This document shows positions 1-7,826 of a stretch of DNA of 64,000 nt, piece after piece. Both the position numbers and the translations under genes were made by a program. Every line of letters starts with the position of its first letter. Within the stretch, counting starts at the first letter, position 1. The notes beneath the pieces were generated by a model. It had not been told where the DNA came from, made no database searches, and saw only the letters and a program-made list of their open reading frames with translations. Source of the stretch: Exiguobacterium aurantiacum DSM 6208 (lineage in GTDB: Bacteria > Bacillota > Bacilli > Exiguobacteriales > Exiguobacteriaceae); NCBI RefSeq assembly GCF_000702585.1, contig NZ_JNIQ01000001.1, forward strand, positions 418,501 through 482,500, written 5' to 3'.

Positions 1-1
1 G

Positions 2-343
2 TTGACGCTCCTTGAAGCGAAAGAAGCAAAAGAGATCCTCGAATCGTTCCGCTCGCCGGGTGTCGAATGGAATCCCCATCCGAACAACCGCAATCGCGAA
101 TTCTTGAACGTCGTGCACTCGGGTAACCGCCACGAAATCGCTCAAGTCATCAACACGCTTGCCCGCCGTCAAAGCGAGGCCCTCTTGTTGAACAAAAAGT
201 TGTATGAACAGGACCGTAAGATTCTAGAGAACGCTAAAACGATCCTCGTGAAAGAACTTTCGCTCGCGCTTGAATTATCGGAAGAAATCATTGATCAACA
301 AATTGTTGCTTATTTAAGCGAAGAACCTATCGTCACTACTTGA
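2..343 (+). CDS. CarD/CdnL-family transcription regulator, C-terminal part (cut by window edge)
   Basis: The visible 113 residues are entirely the helical C-terminal domain of the CarD/CdnL family: the conserved pattern W-x-x-x-x-x-N-R ... V-x-x-G-N-R ... L-x-R-R-Q ... L-x-x-A-x-x-I-L-x-x-E-L-x-L-A-L is readable (residues 22 to about 92). Family members are about 150-165 residues with an N-terminal RNA-polymerase beta-subunit-binding domain; that half lies before base 1, so the TTG at base 2 is not the true start. CdnL binds RNAP and stabilises open complexes at housekeeping promoters. The stop overlaps the convergent gene's stop by 8 bp, and a terminator follows. Confidence 0.8.
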   Translation: MTLLEAKEAKEILESFRSPGVEWNPHPNNRNREFLNVVHSGNRHEIAQVINTLARRQSEALLLNKKLYEQDRKILENAKTILVKELSLALELSEEIIDQQIVAYLSEEPIVTT

Positions 344-1067
344 TTGGCCCCTTCCGTGCGAAGAGGTCTTTTTTTTGTTCGAACATGGCTAGCACTTGCT
401 CTTTCAGTGGTTGAAAGCTTTGTCCCACATGTCCGTGGTACATGAAATGCTTAGAGCAGAGAATCGTCCCGATTGTCCCATCTTTGTACGTGAAAGTGAT
501 CGGACCGGCTGCAATCCAGTCTATTAATCGCACTTTCGGATTGAACGTTACAGATGGTTTCAGCAATTCTTTTTCCAGAAGCACCAACAACTCCCCAAGT
601 GCTTGCTTGCTGTGGACGATTATTACTTTGGGTTGGTAGGAAATGAATAGCTCACGGAAAATTTGACTACCATACTGGATCAAATCAGGATCCACTTGAA
701 GTAATTGTTTTGCTCGTCTTGTCGGATATGCATTCATGTTCGTCTCAATGACATTAATCTTTCCTAAGGATTTTTCCTCTAAGTCATTCACGAATTGGTT
801 CAAACCGACCCGCGTACGAGATAAAGAACTCTTGCCCTCAGACAGACGAATCGTCTTTATTTGCTCAATGAAGCGTTCACGATTGCAAATTGTATTGATA
901 TATTCTTCGACGCTTGAAAACGCATCTTTTGAAATCGGCGTGGCCGGATTAATACCGACTATGAAAACATTCCCTATTGAATCAGGTGATGCACTGACAA
1001 ATGGACGAAAATAGATGTCATGGGAAGGCACTTCGACCCACGTACGTATCTTTTCATTTGTTCGCAT
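336..1067 (-). CDS. Unknown protein, 243 aa
   Basis: Not recognised with certainty. A hydrophobic strand followed by VGINPATP (residues about 34-43), then a strand ending in the ETNMNAYPT stretch near residue 110 and an IIVHS motif near residue 150, give a Rossmann-like layout that recalls uracil-DNA-glycosylase-fold proteins, in which a G-x-N-P loop follows the first strand; this is only a resemblance. No signal peptide or membrane segment. The ATG at 1067 is preceded by GAGGGG at good spacing. It starts 14 bp after the upstream gene 1082..1570 on the same strand, so the two probably form an operon, whose upstream region now carries an ISL3 element. Confidence 0.6.
   Translation of the reverse strand: MRTNEKIRTWVEVPSHDIYFRPFVSASPDSIGNVFIVGINPATPISKDAFSSVEEYINTICNRERFIEQIKTIRLSEGKSSLSRTRVGLNQFVNDLEEKSLGKINVIETNMNAYPTRRAKQLLQVDPDLIQYGSQIFRELFISYQPKVIIVHSKQALGELLVLLEKELLKPSVTFNPKVRLIDWIAAGPITFTYKDGTIGTILCSKHFMYHGHVGQSFQPLKEQVLAMFEQKKDLFARKGPIK
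346..376 (+). terminator. Rho-independent terminator of the CarD/CdnL gene
   Basis: GGCCCCTTC pairs with GAAGAGGTC (one C-A mismatch, one wobble) and is followed by eight T on the plus strand. It lies inside the 3' end of the convergent gene 336..1067. Confidence 0.65.
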
Positions 1068-1081
1068 ATTCAGGTCCCCTC

Positions 1082-1570
1082 TTAGTCGCTCTCGACAGTG
1101 ATATCTTCCGCGAGCCCCGTGTTGTTGATTTTTTTGTATTGCTCATACACATCCGCCACATCAACGAGTTCTTCCGGATCTAAAAGCAATGTCTTTGATC
1201 CTTTTTCAATCAGAAGAAGTGGATGGTCTTTAAATTTAATTTCTTCAACCAGACCATTCGCATGTTGGATAAGGAGAGTCTCTGTTGTCGGTCTCATGCA
1301 ACGGATTTCCCAGCGGTCGAGCCACTCAAGAACATCTCTCACCTCCCATTCGACATCGAACAGAATGGCGACCAGGATATAGTGTCCTGCATGCTTCATT
1401 AAGACTGCGAAACAATCACCTAACTGAATACATTCCGTCTGTGCCGTCTCCATGTAGTCTTCATAGTTGGGAAGCACACAATATTCGAAACAATCCGGGT
1501 ACTTTCGAAGTTGATTAACATAATCGCCGTACTTCTTACGTTCCCAGTCAGAGAGAATGATTTTATTCAT
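1082..1570 (-). CDS. Unknown acidic protein, 162 aa
   Basis: Not recognised. Acidic, rich in Tyr, Trp and Glu, no signal peptide and no clear membrane segment (one hydrophobic stretch HYILVAILFDV at residues about 66-76 reads as a beta strand). ATG at 1570 has a perfect AGGAGG six bases upstream, so the start is secure. It is the first gene of a two-gene unit with 336..1067. The ISL3 element begins 71 bp upstream of the start, so the native promoter was either kept in those 71 bp or displaced by the insertion. Confidence 0.6.
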   Translation of the reverse strand: MNKIILSDWERKKYGDYVNQLRKYPDCFEYCVLPNYEDYMETAQTECIQLGDCFAVLMKHAGHYILVAILFDVEWEVRDVLEWLDRWEIRCMRPTTETLLIQHANGLVEEIKFKDHPLLLIEKGSKTLLLDPEELVDVADVYEQYKKINNTGLAEDITVESD

Positions 1571-1632
1571 GTAACACCTCCTATTTTTATGAATAAGACA
1601 TAATTTTTATAACCAATATATGGATTAATTGT

Positions 1633-1640
1633 CTTATAAT
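1633..1640. repeat. Target-site duplication, left copy
   Basis: CTTATAAT, identical to 2951..2958 on the other side of the ISL3 element. Confidence 0.92.
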
Positions 1641-1665
1641 GGCTCATCACCATAACTCGTGGTTG
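1641..1665. repeat. ISL3 terminal inverted repeat (transposase 3' side)
   Basis: Pairs with 2926..2950 (22/25). The transposase stop codon (1647..1649) lies inside this repeat. Confidence 0.92.
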
Positions 1666-2825
1666 CTATTTTGACGACCGATCTCGAGGCGCAATCTTAA
1701 AAAGAATCGTTCGAGGTTTCGATAGCCATAACCACGGCGTTTGATGAGCTTGATCTTGTTGTTCGTCCCTTCCATCTTCCCGTTCGACAACCTTGACACG
1801 ATGGTCTGGCGCATTGCTTGCTCTCGGACCCGGATCGCTTTCGCGATCTTCGCTAAGGGCCCGCACGGATGGAACTGATAACGGTCCAACCAGTCCGTCA
1901 GCCGCCGTTGCGCCTGTATCTCGCACGTCGCCTTCAGCACATACCGGATATGCTGGAGCCCTTGATAGAGGTTCCGAATGAATGGATCTTCCTGAATACA
2001 GGAACGGGCGACCTCCCGGTCTTCCCCAGTCAGCGTTTCCGGGCGACGCGCGAGCGAACGATCGATCACGCGAACGTGGTGATGGCGTCTTGCCTCGTTC
2101 AAAAAACGACGCCGTCGGCGAAGAGCGTCCGTGAAGAACTGGACGAGGTGGAACCGGTCCAGCACATGTTCTGCCTCCGGGAAGACATGGTTGATGGCCT
2201 TCGCCATCGCCGGTGCAAAATCACTGACGACAGAACGGATATCCCCGGATATGTCTTGAAGTGCTGCCGTGATGGCTGCCACGTCCCGGCCCGGGACAAT
2301 GGACAGAAGCTGTCCACTCTTGGCATCGAGGACAATCGTCGCATAGTGGTGCCCCTTTCTCGTGGCGAACTCGTCGACCAGGACATGCGTTGCACGCTCC
2401 ATCGTCTCCACTGAAGCGTACTGATAGAACCAGCGCTCCACCGTCGTATAAGGGAGGCCGTACTCGCGTGCGACATCTGAGATCGTCCGTCCGTGGCAAC
2501 GTTTTGCGATGCCTTTCCGGAAAACCTCGGTGGAAGTGCGGACGAGCCCGAGACCGTAGTCATACACGAACGTCAAATCACAAGAGGTGCATCTTTGACG
2601 TGGGACATCCAGTTCGATCCAGAGTACACCGACGTTCCACGCATGACCGTGTCGAAAGCGACGCCGCTTTTTCGAATGCTGGATGGTCTTTCTCTGGCAA
2701 AGCGGACAAGGGATGTCATGTCGACCCGGGATGACCGGAAAAACGTTTGGTTCTTCGTCTGACGACATTTGGATCTGAAAAAGGGCTGGAAGTGGAAGAA
2801 GTAATTTGATAAACTGTTGGGACAA
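1647..2825 (-). CDS. ISL3-family transposase
   Basis: DDE transposase that cuts and joins the element ends. The N-terminal zinc-ribbon has CPLC and CTSC pairs, followed by a helix-turn-helix (ISDVAREYGLPYTTVERW). The acidic triad is readable: D in LVDEFATRKGH, D in VVSDFAPAM followed by LDRFHLVQ, and E in NGKMEGTNNKIK. Length about 392 aa is slightly short for the family but nothing is missing. I chose TTG at 2825 because GGAG lies eight bases upstream and the family N-terminus (SQQFIKLLLPL) begins there; the frame stays open to 2861 and an ATG at 2768 is a less likely alternative. No frameshift or internal stop, so it is probably active. Confidence 0.9.
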   Translation of the reverse strand: MSQQFIKLLLPLPALFQIQMSSDEEPNVFPVIPGRHDIPCPLCQRKTIQHSKKRRRFRHGHAWNVGVLWIELDVPRQRCTSCDLTFVYDYGLGLVRTSTEVFRKGIAKRCHGRTISDVAREYGLPYTTVERWFYQYASVETMERATHVLVDEFATRKGHHYATIVLDAKSGQLLSIVPGRDVAAITAALQDISGDIRSVVSDFAPAMAKAINHVFPEAEHVLDRFHLVQFFTDALRRRRRFLNEARRHHHVRVIDRSLARRPETLTGEDREVARSCIQEDPFIRNLYQGLQHIRYVLKATCEIQAQRRLTDWLDRYQFHPCGPLAKIAKAIRVREQAMRQTIVSRLSNGKMEGTNNKIKLIKRRGYGYRNLERFFLRLRLEIGRQNSNHELW

Positions 2826-2925
2826 AGCGAAAACTCCAATCGTGGTTTGTCTAAGCAACAATTACGATACCGGGGTTTTCGCTTTTTTTCTATGTTCAAT
2901 TCAAAATCCGATGGATTTTATGTGT

Positions 2926-2950
2926 CAACCACACCTTATGGTGATGAGCC
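2926..2950. repeat. ISL3 terminal inverted repeat (transposase 5' side)
   Basis: Reverse complement of 1641..1665 with three mismatches at positions 16-18 from the tip. Confidence 0.92.
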
Positions 2951-2958
2951 CTTATAAT
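2951..2958. repeat. Target-site duplication, right copy
   Basis: CTTATAAT, identical to 1633..1640. Confidence 0.92.
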
Positions 2959-2965
2959 CAAAAAG

Positions 2966-2999
2966 AAAAAGCGAGAATATTTTCGTATTCTCGCTTTTT
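2966..2999 (-). terminator. Terminator of mqo
   Basis: Perfect 14-bp stem (AAAAAGCGAGAATA / TATTCTCGCTTTTT) around a six-base loop, followed on the minus strand by a T-rich stretch. Starts four bases after the mqo stop; the ISL3 element landed just beyond it, leaving it intact. Confidence 0.85.
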
Positions 3000-3003
3000 C
3001 TTT

Positions 3004-4503
3004 TTAATTGTGGACGACGCCTTTCTCCTTTAAGCCGAGCGCCATCGCTGTTGATTCATGAATCGTCTTGAACAGCTCCGGGTGATCCGAGAGCGAGACG
3101 CCATATGACGGCACCATCTCTTTGATTTTCATTTCCCACTCCGGTATCCGGTTCGGGAAGCACTGCTCGAGCACCTTCAACATGACGTGCACCGCCGTCG
3201 ACGCGCCAGGTGACGCCCCGAGGAGTGCAGCGACCGATCCGTCTTCGGCGCTGACGACCTCCGTTCCGAACTGGAGCGTCCCTTTGCCTTGCACCGTATC
3301 TTTGATGACTTGGACACGTTGCCCGGCGACGACGATTTCCCAGTCCTCATTTTTCGCGGTCGGGATGAACTCACGAAGTTCATCCATGCGTTTGTCGTGT
3401 GATAACAGTACTTGCTCGATCAAATATTTCGTGAGCGGCATTTCTTTCGCACCGGCTGCGAGCATCGTCACCACGTTATACGGTTTGACCGATTGGATGA
3501 GATCGAGGTTCGAGCCCATTTTTAAAAACTTCGGCGTGAAGCCGGCGAACGGACCGAACAACAACTCTTTTCGATTATTGATGTAACGTGTATCGAGGTG
3601 CGGCACCGACATCGGCGGCGCGCCGACTTTCGCCTTGCCGTATACTTTCGCGTGATGTTGTTCGACGACATCTCGGTTTTTACAGACGAGGAATAGGCCG
3701 CTCACCGGGAACCCACCGATATGTTTGGATTCTGGGATGCCCGTCTTCTGCAAGAGCGGCAAGCTGCCGCCGCCACCGCCGATAAAGAGGAACGGGGCCG
3801 TATGCGTCTCAATCGTATTCGCCTCGATGTCTTTCACTTTCACTTCCCACAAGCCGTTAGCCAAACGCTTCACATCTTCGACACTGTGTTTGTAATTGAC
3901 CTCGACCCCTTGCTTCGTCAAATGCTCGAACAGCATCCGTGTGAGCGCACCGAAGTTGACGTCCGTCCCTGAATCGATTTTCGTGGCAGCAATTGGTTCA
4001 TCCACCGTCCGGCCTTCCATCACGACCGGCATCCACTCTCGCAATTGCGCCGGGTCGTCCGATAAGACCATCCCTTCGAACAACGGATTATTTGTTAGCG
4101 CTTCCAAACGTTTTTTCAAGAAGCGGATGTCTTTTTCCCCTTGCACCATGCTCATATGCGGAATCGACCGGATAAAATCTTCCGGCTGCTGAATCAAGCC
4201 TTTGTTGACGAGATGCGCCCAGAACTGACGCGAGATTTGAAACTGTTCATTGACGTTGATCGCTTTCGAAATATCGAGCGTGCCGTCTGGCTTCTCGGTC
4301 GTATAGTTCAACTCGCAAAGGGCTGCATGTCCCGTCCCGGCGTTGTTCCATTCGTTCGAACTTTCTTCCCCTGCACTTTCGAGCTTCTCAAACACTTTGA
4401 TTTCCCACTCTGGTACGAGCTCTTTAAAGAGCGACCCGAGCGTCGCGCTCATGATTCCTGCACCGATCAAAATGACGTCTGTTCTCTTTTGGACACTGCT
4501 CAT
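3004..4503 (-). CDS. mqo: Malate:quinone oxidoreductase
   Basis: Membrane-associated FAD enzyme oxidising L-malate to oxaloacetate and passing electrons to quinone, replacing or complementing soluble malate dehydrogenase. The N-terminal dinucleotide fold [14 protein letters not shown] is followed by the family stretch [31 protein letters not shown] and, near the end, the FAD-contacting [12 protein letters not shown]. The frame is open to 4560, but ATG 4503 gives 499 aa, the usual family length, starts right at the conserved region and has GGAGAAGG upstream. Single-gene unit with its own promoter and terminator; the promoter overlaps a palindrome. Confidence 0.95.
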   Translation of the reverse strand: MSSVQKRTDVILIGAGIMSATLGSLFKELVPEWEIKVFEKLESAGEESSNEWNNAGTGHAALCELNYTTEKPDGTLDISKAINVNEQFQISRQFWAHLVNKGLIQQPEDFIRSIPHMSMVQGEKDIRFLKKRLEALTNNPLFEGMVLSDDPAQLREWMPVVMEGRTVDEPIAATKIDSGTDVNFGALTRMLFEHLTKQGVEVNYKHSVEDVKRLANGLWEVKVKDIEANTIETHTAPFLFIGGGGGSLPLLQKTGIPESKHIGGFPVSGLFLVCKNRDVVEQHHAKVYGKAKVGAPPMSVPHLDTRYINNRKELLFGPFAGFTPKFLKMGSNLDLIQSVKPYNVVTMLAAGAKEMPLTKYLIEQVLLSHDKRMDELREFIPTAKNEDWEIVVAGQRVQVIKDTVQGKGTLQFGTEVVSAEDGSVAALLGASPGASTAVHVMLKVLEQCFPNRIPEWEMKIKEMVPSYGVSLSDHPELFKTIHESTAMALGLKEKGVVHN

Positions 4504-4576
4504 GAAAACCCCATCCTTCTCCCCTGAATTTGTGCGTGAGACCGCCGTATAAATCCCCATTCACCGACAGTCCCTT

Positions 4577-4621
4577 TTATAATCGTTATATTGATTATAA
4601 CGCTTTTGTGATGTTTGATAA
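4577..4621 (-). promoter_or_regulatory. Probable mqo promoter with overlapping palindromic operator
   Basis: On the minus strand TTATCA (4616..4621) lies 16 bp from TATAAT (4594..4599). An inverted repeat with perfect 8-bp arms (TTATAATC 4577..4584, GATTATAA 4593..4600, 8-bp spacer) covers the -10 element and the likely start point, a common place for a repressor site. The -35 is weak. No regulator can be named from the sequence. Confidence 0.5.
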
Positions 4622-4672
4622 GGGTTAAGTACGGAAAACATCAATGAAACTTTTAGAAAGGGGAAACAGCTC

Positions 4673-5131
4673 ATGAGGCGCGGCGTCAGTTTCAAAATTC
4701 CAAATGCATATGGCAGCTATCTGTCAGAAATATTGCGTCCGATAGAGGTAGAGCGTTATACGTGGTTAGTCGGCGGTGAAGAATCATATGTCGTCGGAAA
4801 CGATGGCATCGATCCATTGTTTCAAGAACCGACCGTCATGGAAGGTGGTCCATTCACCGATTTGATCACTCACGGTGAACAGTATTTGATTTTCGTCGAT
4901 TTAAAAGCTTTTCTGAACGGTCCCATCACAGAAATCGAGACGTATGAGGCTTTTCTCAGTAGTCCTTGCGACCTTGCCGTGTTAATCGTGGATAGCATGT
5001 TCGTCGATATTTACTGCAAGAACCCACGAATGATTGATCATCTTTATGAACATATGCTCGCGTGTGGATTTGCTGACGTCACGTACCTCACCGATGCCAA
5101 CGACTCGAGAACGAAATTAACGATTTGGTGA
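4673..5131 (+). CDS. DUF2691 family protein
   Basis: 152 aa, soluble, function unknown. It matches what I know of the DUF2691 family across its whole length: start RRGVSFKIPNAYGSYL, then WLVGGEESYV, the ITEIETYEAFLSSPCDLAVLIVDS block, and the closing TDANDSRTKLTIW. RBS AAAGGGG precedes ATG 4673. Divergent from mqo, with 169 bp between the starts, and followed 32 bp later by the interrupted phosphatase gene, with which it may be co-transcribed. Nothing in the context suggests a role. Confidence 0.75.
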   Translation: MRRGVSFKIPNAYGSYLSEILRPIEVERYTWLVGGEESYVVGNDGIDPLFQEPTVMEGGPFTDLITHGEQYLIFVDLKAFLNGPITEIETYEAFLSSPCDLAVLIVDSMFVDIYCKNPRMIDHLYEHMLACGFADVTYLTDANDSRTKLTIW

Positions 5132-5163
5132 GTCACATGTCAAACATTCAAGGAGAATCCATC

Positions 5164-5706
5164 ATGCCAACCATCTATCTCGTCCGCCACTGCTCGGCCA
5201 CCGGACAGGAGCCCGACGCAGCGCTCACGGAAGCAGGTGAACGACAAGCGCTCGAACTCCGTGATTTCTTTCAAGACGTCCCAGTCACACGCATCATCTC
5301 GAGCGACTACAGACGGGCGGTCGCCTCGATTACACCGGTCGCCACGGCGAGCGAGTTGCCGATTGAGACAGAGCCGAATCTGCGCGAACGGACCCTATCT
5401 TTAGAACCGCGTGACGATTGGTTCGAATTGCTCCGTCACTCGTTCGAAGACAACTCGTTCGCTTTACCCGGTGCGGAATCCGGACAAGACGCGACCGCGC
5501 GGATTTTAAATGTCGTGGGGTGAGCGGACGGTACAACGATTCTCGTGACACACGGTAATCTGCTCGCGCTTTTGTTACAACATGTGGATAACCGATTTGA
5601 TTTCGAGACGTGGCGAAATTTGAGCAATCCTGACGTTTATCGGCTCGAGATTGTGGATAACTTTTGGTCGGTGGAACGCGTCTGGTCCGCCCCTACTTGT
5701 GGATAA
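5164..5706 (+). pseudogene. Histidine phosphatase (phosphoglycerate mutase-like), interrupted by in-frame TGA
   Basis: ATG 5164 (AAGGAG upstream) opens a histidine-phosphatase frame: LVRHCSATGQ with the catalytic His of the RH(G/C) motif, LTEAGERQA, SSDYRRAVASI and ERTLS. At codon 120 (5521..5523) the frame meets TGA, yet without any shift it continues for 60 codons with the second catalytic His block TILVTHGNLLALLLQH and a sensible C-terminus ending at TAA 5704..5706. Full length would be about 179 residues, normal for this small subfamily. A substitution therefore created a nonsense codon; the 119-residue product lacks the second catalytic His and should be inactive. The 3' part also carries four DnaA boxes. 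Confidence 0.85.
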
Positions 5707-5717
5707 CGTTATCCACA
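5583..5717. other. Cluster of four perfect DnaA boxes
   Basis: TGTGGATAA at 5583..5591, 5652..5660 and 5698..5706, and TTATCCACA at 5709..5717; the last two face each other with two bases between. They lie in the 3' end of the interrupted phosphatase gene, about 50 kb from oriC. Confidence 0.75.
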
Positions 5718-5745
5718 GAAAAAGCCGCCTCAACTGAGACGGCTT
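5718..5745 (-). terminator. Terminator of degV
   Basis: AAGCCG-T-CTCA / TGAG-G-CGGCTT stem (one wobble) at 5722..5745 with a T run on the minus strand. Confidence 0.8.
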
Positions 5746-5752
5746 CCGTATG

Positions 5753-6616
5753 TTACTTTTCCACAAAGAACATCGAGATGGCGCCGAGTCCGACGTGTGT
5801 CCCGACCGAGACACCCATTTGCATGAGGTAAATGTCCCCATCGAAATCTGTCTCCGCCTCAATCTTCGCTTTCAAGTTCTCCGCGATCTTCTTGTCCGAC
5901 GTATAACCGATGATGATAAAGTTCGTAATGTCTTTATCACAGCGTTTCACGAACTGATCGGTGTAGTGCTTGAGCACTTTGCGCGTGCCCCGCTCTTTGG
6001 CGACGACGGCACCTTTGCCGTTCTTCATACTCATGATCGGCTTGACCATGAGCAACTTGCCGATGATGGCGCCCGCGTTCGAGATGCGTCCGCTCTTGAT
6101 CAAATGATCCAAGTCGTCGACCGACAAGAAGTGTTTCACTTTCATCTTATACGCCTCGTTGAACTCAACGAGCTCTTCGAACGTGGCACCCGCTTCACGC
6201 ATTTGCGCACTCTTCATCAAGAGCCAACCGCTCCCGTGGCTCATCGAGCGCGAGTCGACGATGTGAATCTTAACGGGCGAGTCCGGGTGCGCTTCTTCGA
6301 AGTACTCTTTCCCGAGCACTGCCGATTGATACGATCCGCTCGTTCCGCTCGACATACAGATGCAAAGAATCTCATCATGTCCCGCCTCGACCGCGTCTTC
6401 CATTAGCTTCATAAACGTGGCCGGACTCGGCATCGCCGTCGTCGGGAATTCCGGTAGCGCTTCCAACATTCCGTACAAATCATCGGGCTGGATGTCGACG
6501 CGGTCCTCGTACGACTTGTTGTCAATCGTGACGATGAGGGGGGCGACCCCAATCTCGTATTTGGCTAAAATCTCATCTGACAAATCGCAAGTTGAATCTG
6601 CTAGTAATTTTATCAT
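5753..6616 (-). CDS. DegV family fatty-acid-binding protein (FakB-like)
   Basis: 287 aa, typical family length. DegV/FakB proteins bind a fatty acid and present it to the kinase FakA, which makes acyl-phosphate for phospholipid synthesis; acts in the cytoplasm. Family marks: start IKLLADSTCDLS, PTTAMPSPATF, the MSSGTSGSYQSA loop, VDSRSMSHG, and the block LIKSGRISNAGAIIGKLLMVKPIM. ATG 6616 has TTGGAGG upstream. It stands alone, with a terminator after it. No fakA is present in this window, so which FakB paralogue this is cannot be told. Confidence 0.88.
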   Translation of the reverse strand: MIKLLADSTCDLSDEILAKYEIGVAPLIVTIDNKSYEDRVDIQPDDLYGMLEALPEFPTTAMPSPATFMKLMEDAVEAGHDEILCICMSSGTSGSYQSAVLGKEYFEEAHPDSPVKIHIVDSRSMSHGSGWLLMKSAQMREAGATFEELVEFNEAYKMKVKHFLSVDDLDHLIKSGRISNAGAIIGKLLMVKPIMSMKNGKGAVVAKERGTRKVLKHYTDQFVKRCDKDITNFIIIGYTSDKKIAENLKAKIEAETDFDGDIYLMQMGVSVGTHVGLGAISMFFVEK

Positions 6617-6784
6617 AGTACCTCCAAATATCTTTCCTCTGTGACGGGAATCATCCTAGTTCATTTCGTCGATCCGGACGTCACGATAGGATTCCTTTAT
6701 TGTATCAGAAATGGGGGGAGACGTTTTTTTTTACTAGGTTTTAACGTGTTATTCGTTCTTATGGCCATTGCGATGACGAAGCGT

Positions 6785-7684
6785 CTATACGTTTCCATAC
6801 AGAGACCTCCATAGATAAAATGTCGCATACGCCTCCCAACCGGCGAACGATTCACCGATAGCCCGTACTTCTTCTAGCGTTAGCTTGTCATTTCGCTCGA
6901 GGTGATATTTTAACGCTTGATGTAAACCTGCGTCGGCAACGGGAAAGGCTGTCTTGTCTTGGAAACATTTCATCCGTACATAGTCGGCCGTCCATTCCCC
7001 GACGCCGCGAAGTTCGAGCAGACGTCTCTGGATTTGTTCCGGTGAACAGGAGCGCAACTGTTGTTTGGATAACGTGCCAGCTGTCATTTCCCGGGCGATG
7101 CCGATGATATACTCTGCTTTACGCACACTGAACTGCATGTCTCGCAAGTCGCCAGGGGACAGCACGGCGACGCTCTCGGGTCGTGGGAATGTCCAATGCG
7201 TCACACCGTCCACTTCCCTGGATTGTCCGTAACGCTCGACGAAACGGCGTTTCAACGTATAGGCGAATGACAACGTGATTTGTTGACCGATGATCCCCCA
7301 GGCGAGCGCCTCGAACAAGTCGGGAAAGCCGATCAACCTGAGCCCTCCATACTCGCGAACGAGTGGCCGTAACAAGTCATGCGTTTCCGCCAATCGTTCG
7401 AAGCTGGCGACGTCTTGGTCGAGGTCGAACCACTCGCGGACATACCGTTCCACGTCCGCTTTATCTTCGTTTGTGATTTCCTCTTCTTCGAACGTGACGA
7501 CAAGACCGGGGGCCGCCGCCTTGATTTCGCCTAACCGCAAGCGCCCGTTCATATCAAATAGTTTCCACACCGCGTCGTCGGTCGCCACGTGCATCACTTC
7601 CGTTTCCGATCGGCGCAAAAACGTGAGGCACTGGTGAAAGTCAAACGGTGGATCGACTGTAATCATAAGTTGGGTCGGTTTCAT
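6785..7684 (-). CDS. alkA: DNA-3-methyladenine glycosylase II (AlkA-type, HhH-GPD)
   Basis: Base-excision repair enzyme removing alkylated purines. N-terminal AlkA beta domain (residues 1-90), then the HhH-GPD fold: AWGIIGQQITLSFA, the helix-hairpin-helix LELRGVGEWTADYVRM, and the catalytic Asp in FPVADAGLHQALKY. 299 aa, close to Bacillus AlkA. ATG 7684 is preceded by GAGGGGG. There is no ada-type regulator beside it. 168 bp without a gene separate it from degV; only the degV promoter region would be expected there. Confidence 0.9.
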   Translation of the reverse strand: MKPTQLMITVDPPFDFHQCLTFLRRSETEVMHVATDDAVWKLFDMNGRLRLGEIKAAAPGLVVTFEEEEITNEDKADVERYVREWFDLDQDVASFERLAETHDLLRPLVREYGGLRLIGFPDLFEALAWGIIGQQITLSFAYTLKRRFVERYGQSREVDGVTHWTFPRPESVAVLSPGDLRDMQFSVRKAEYIIGIAREMTAGTLSKQQLRSCSPEQIQRRLLELRGVGEWTADYVRMKCFQDKTAFPVADAGLHQALKYHLERNDKLTLEEVRAIGESFAGWEAYATFYLWRSLYGNV

Positions 7685-7784
7685 TGCATCCCCCTCATCT
7701 CTTCTACTGTAACAAATTCATCTTTCCCCTTTCTTGCACTTTCTATTACATTCCGCGACTCGTCGCGGTCTTGACGACACAATA

Positions 7785-7816
7785 AAAGAGTGGCGCCAGT
7801 CGTGCGAGCCACTCTT
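7785..7816 (-). terminator. Terminator of the GH16 gene
   Basis: AAGAGTGGC / GCCACTCTT, 9-bp perfect stem, 13-base loop, followed by TTTTATT on the minus strand. Also positioned to face transcription from alkA's upstream region. Confidence 0.8.
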
Positions 7817-7826
7817 CGGTCGTTAT

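Larger units (their letters stand above)
1641..2950 (-). mobile_element. Complete ISL3-family insertion sequence (1310 bp)
   Basis: Terminal inverted repeats 1641..1665 and 2926..2950 match at 22 of 25 bases, the outer 15 perfectly (GGCTCATCACCATAA). They are flanked by a perfect 8-bp direct repeat CTTATAAT at 1633..1640 and 2951..2958. An 8-bp duplication and a single transposase gene reading from end to end are typical of ISL3. All components are intact, pointing to a recent insertion between gene 1082..1570 and the mqo terminator. Confidence 0.95.

Noticed and set aside
1869..2414. 181-codon plus-strand frame inside the ISL3 element
   Set aside because: Antisense to the intact transposase, no RBS, no family resemblance.
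5750..6406. 218-codon plus-strand open frame opposite degV
   Set aside because: Antisense shadow of a clear DegV gene; composition follows the codon pattern of the real frame, and no RBS.
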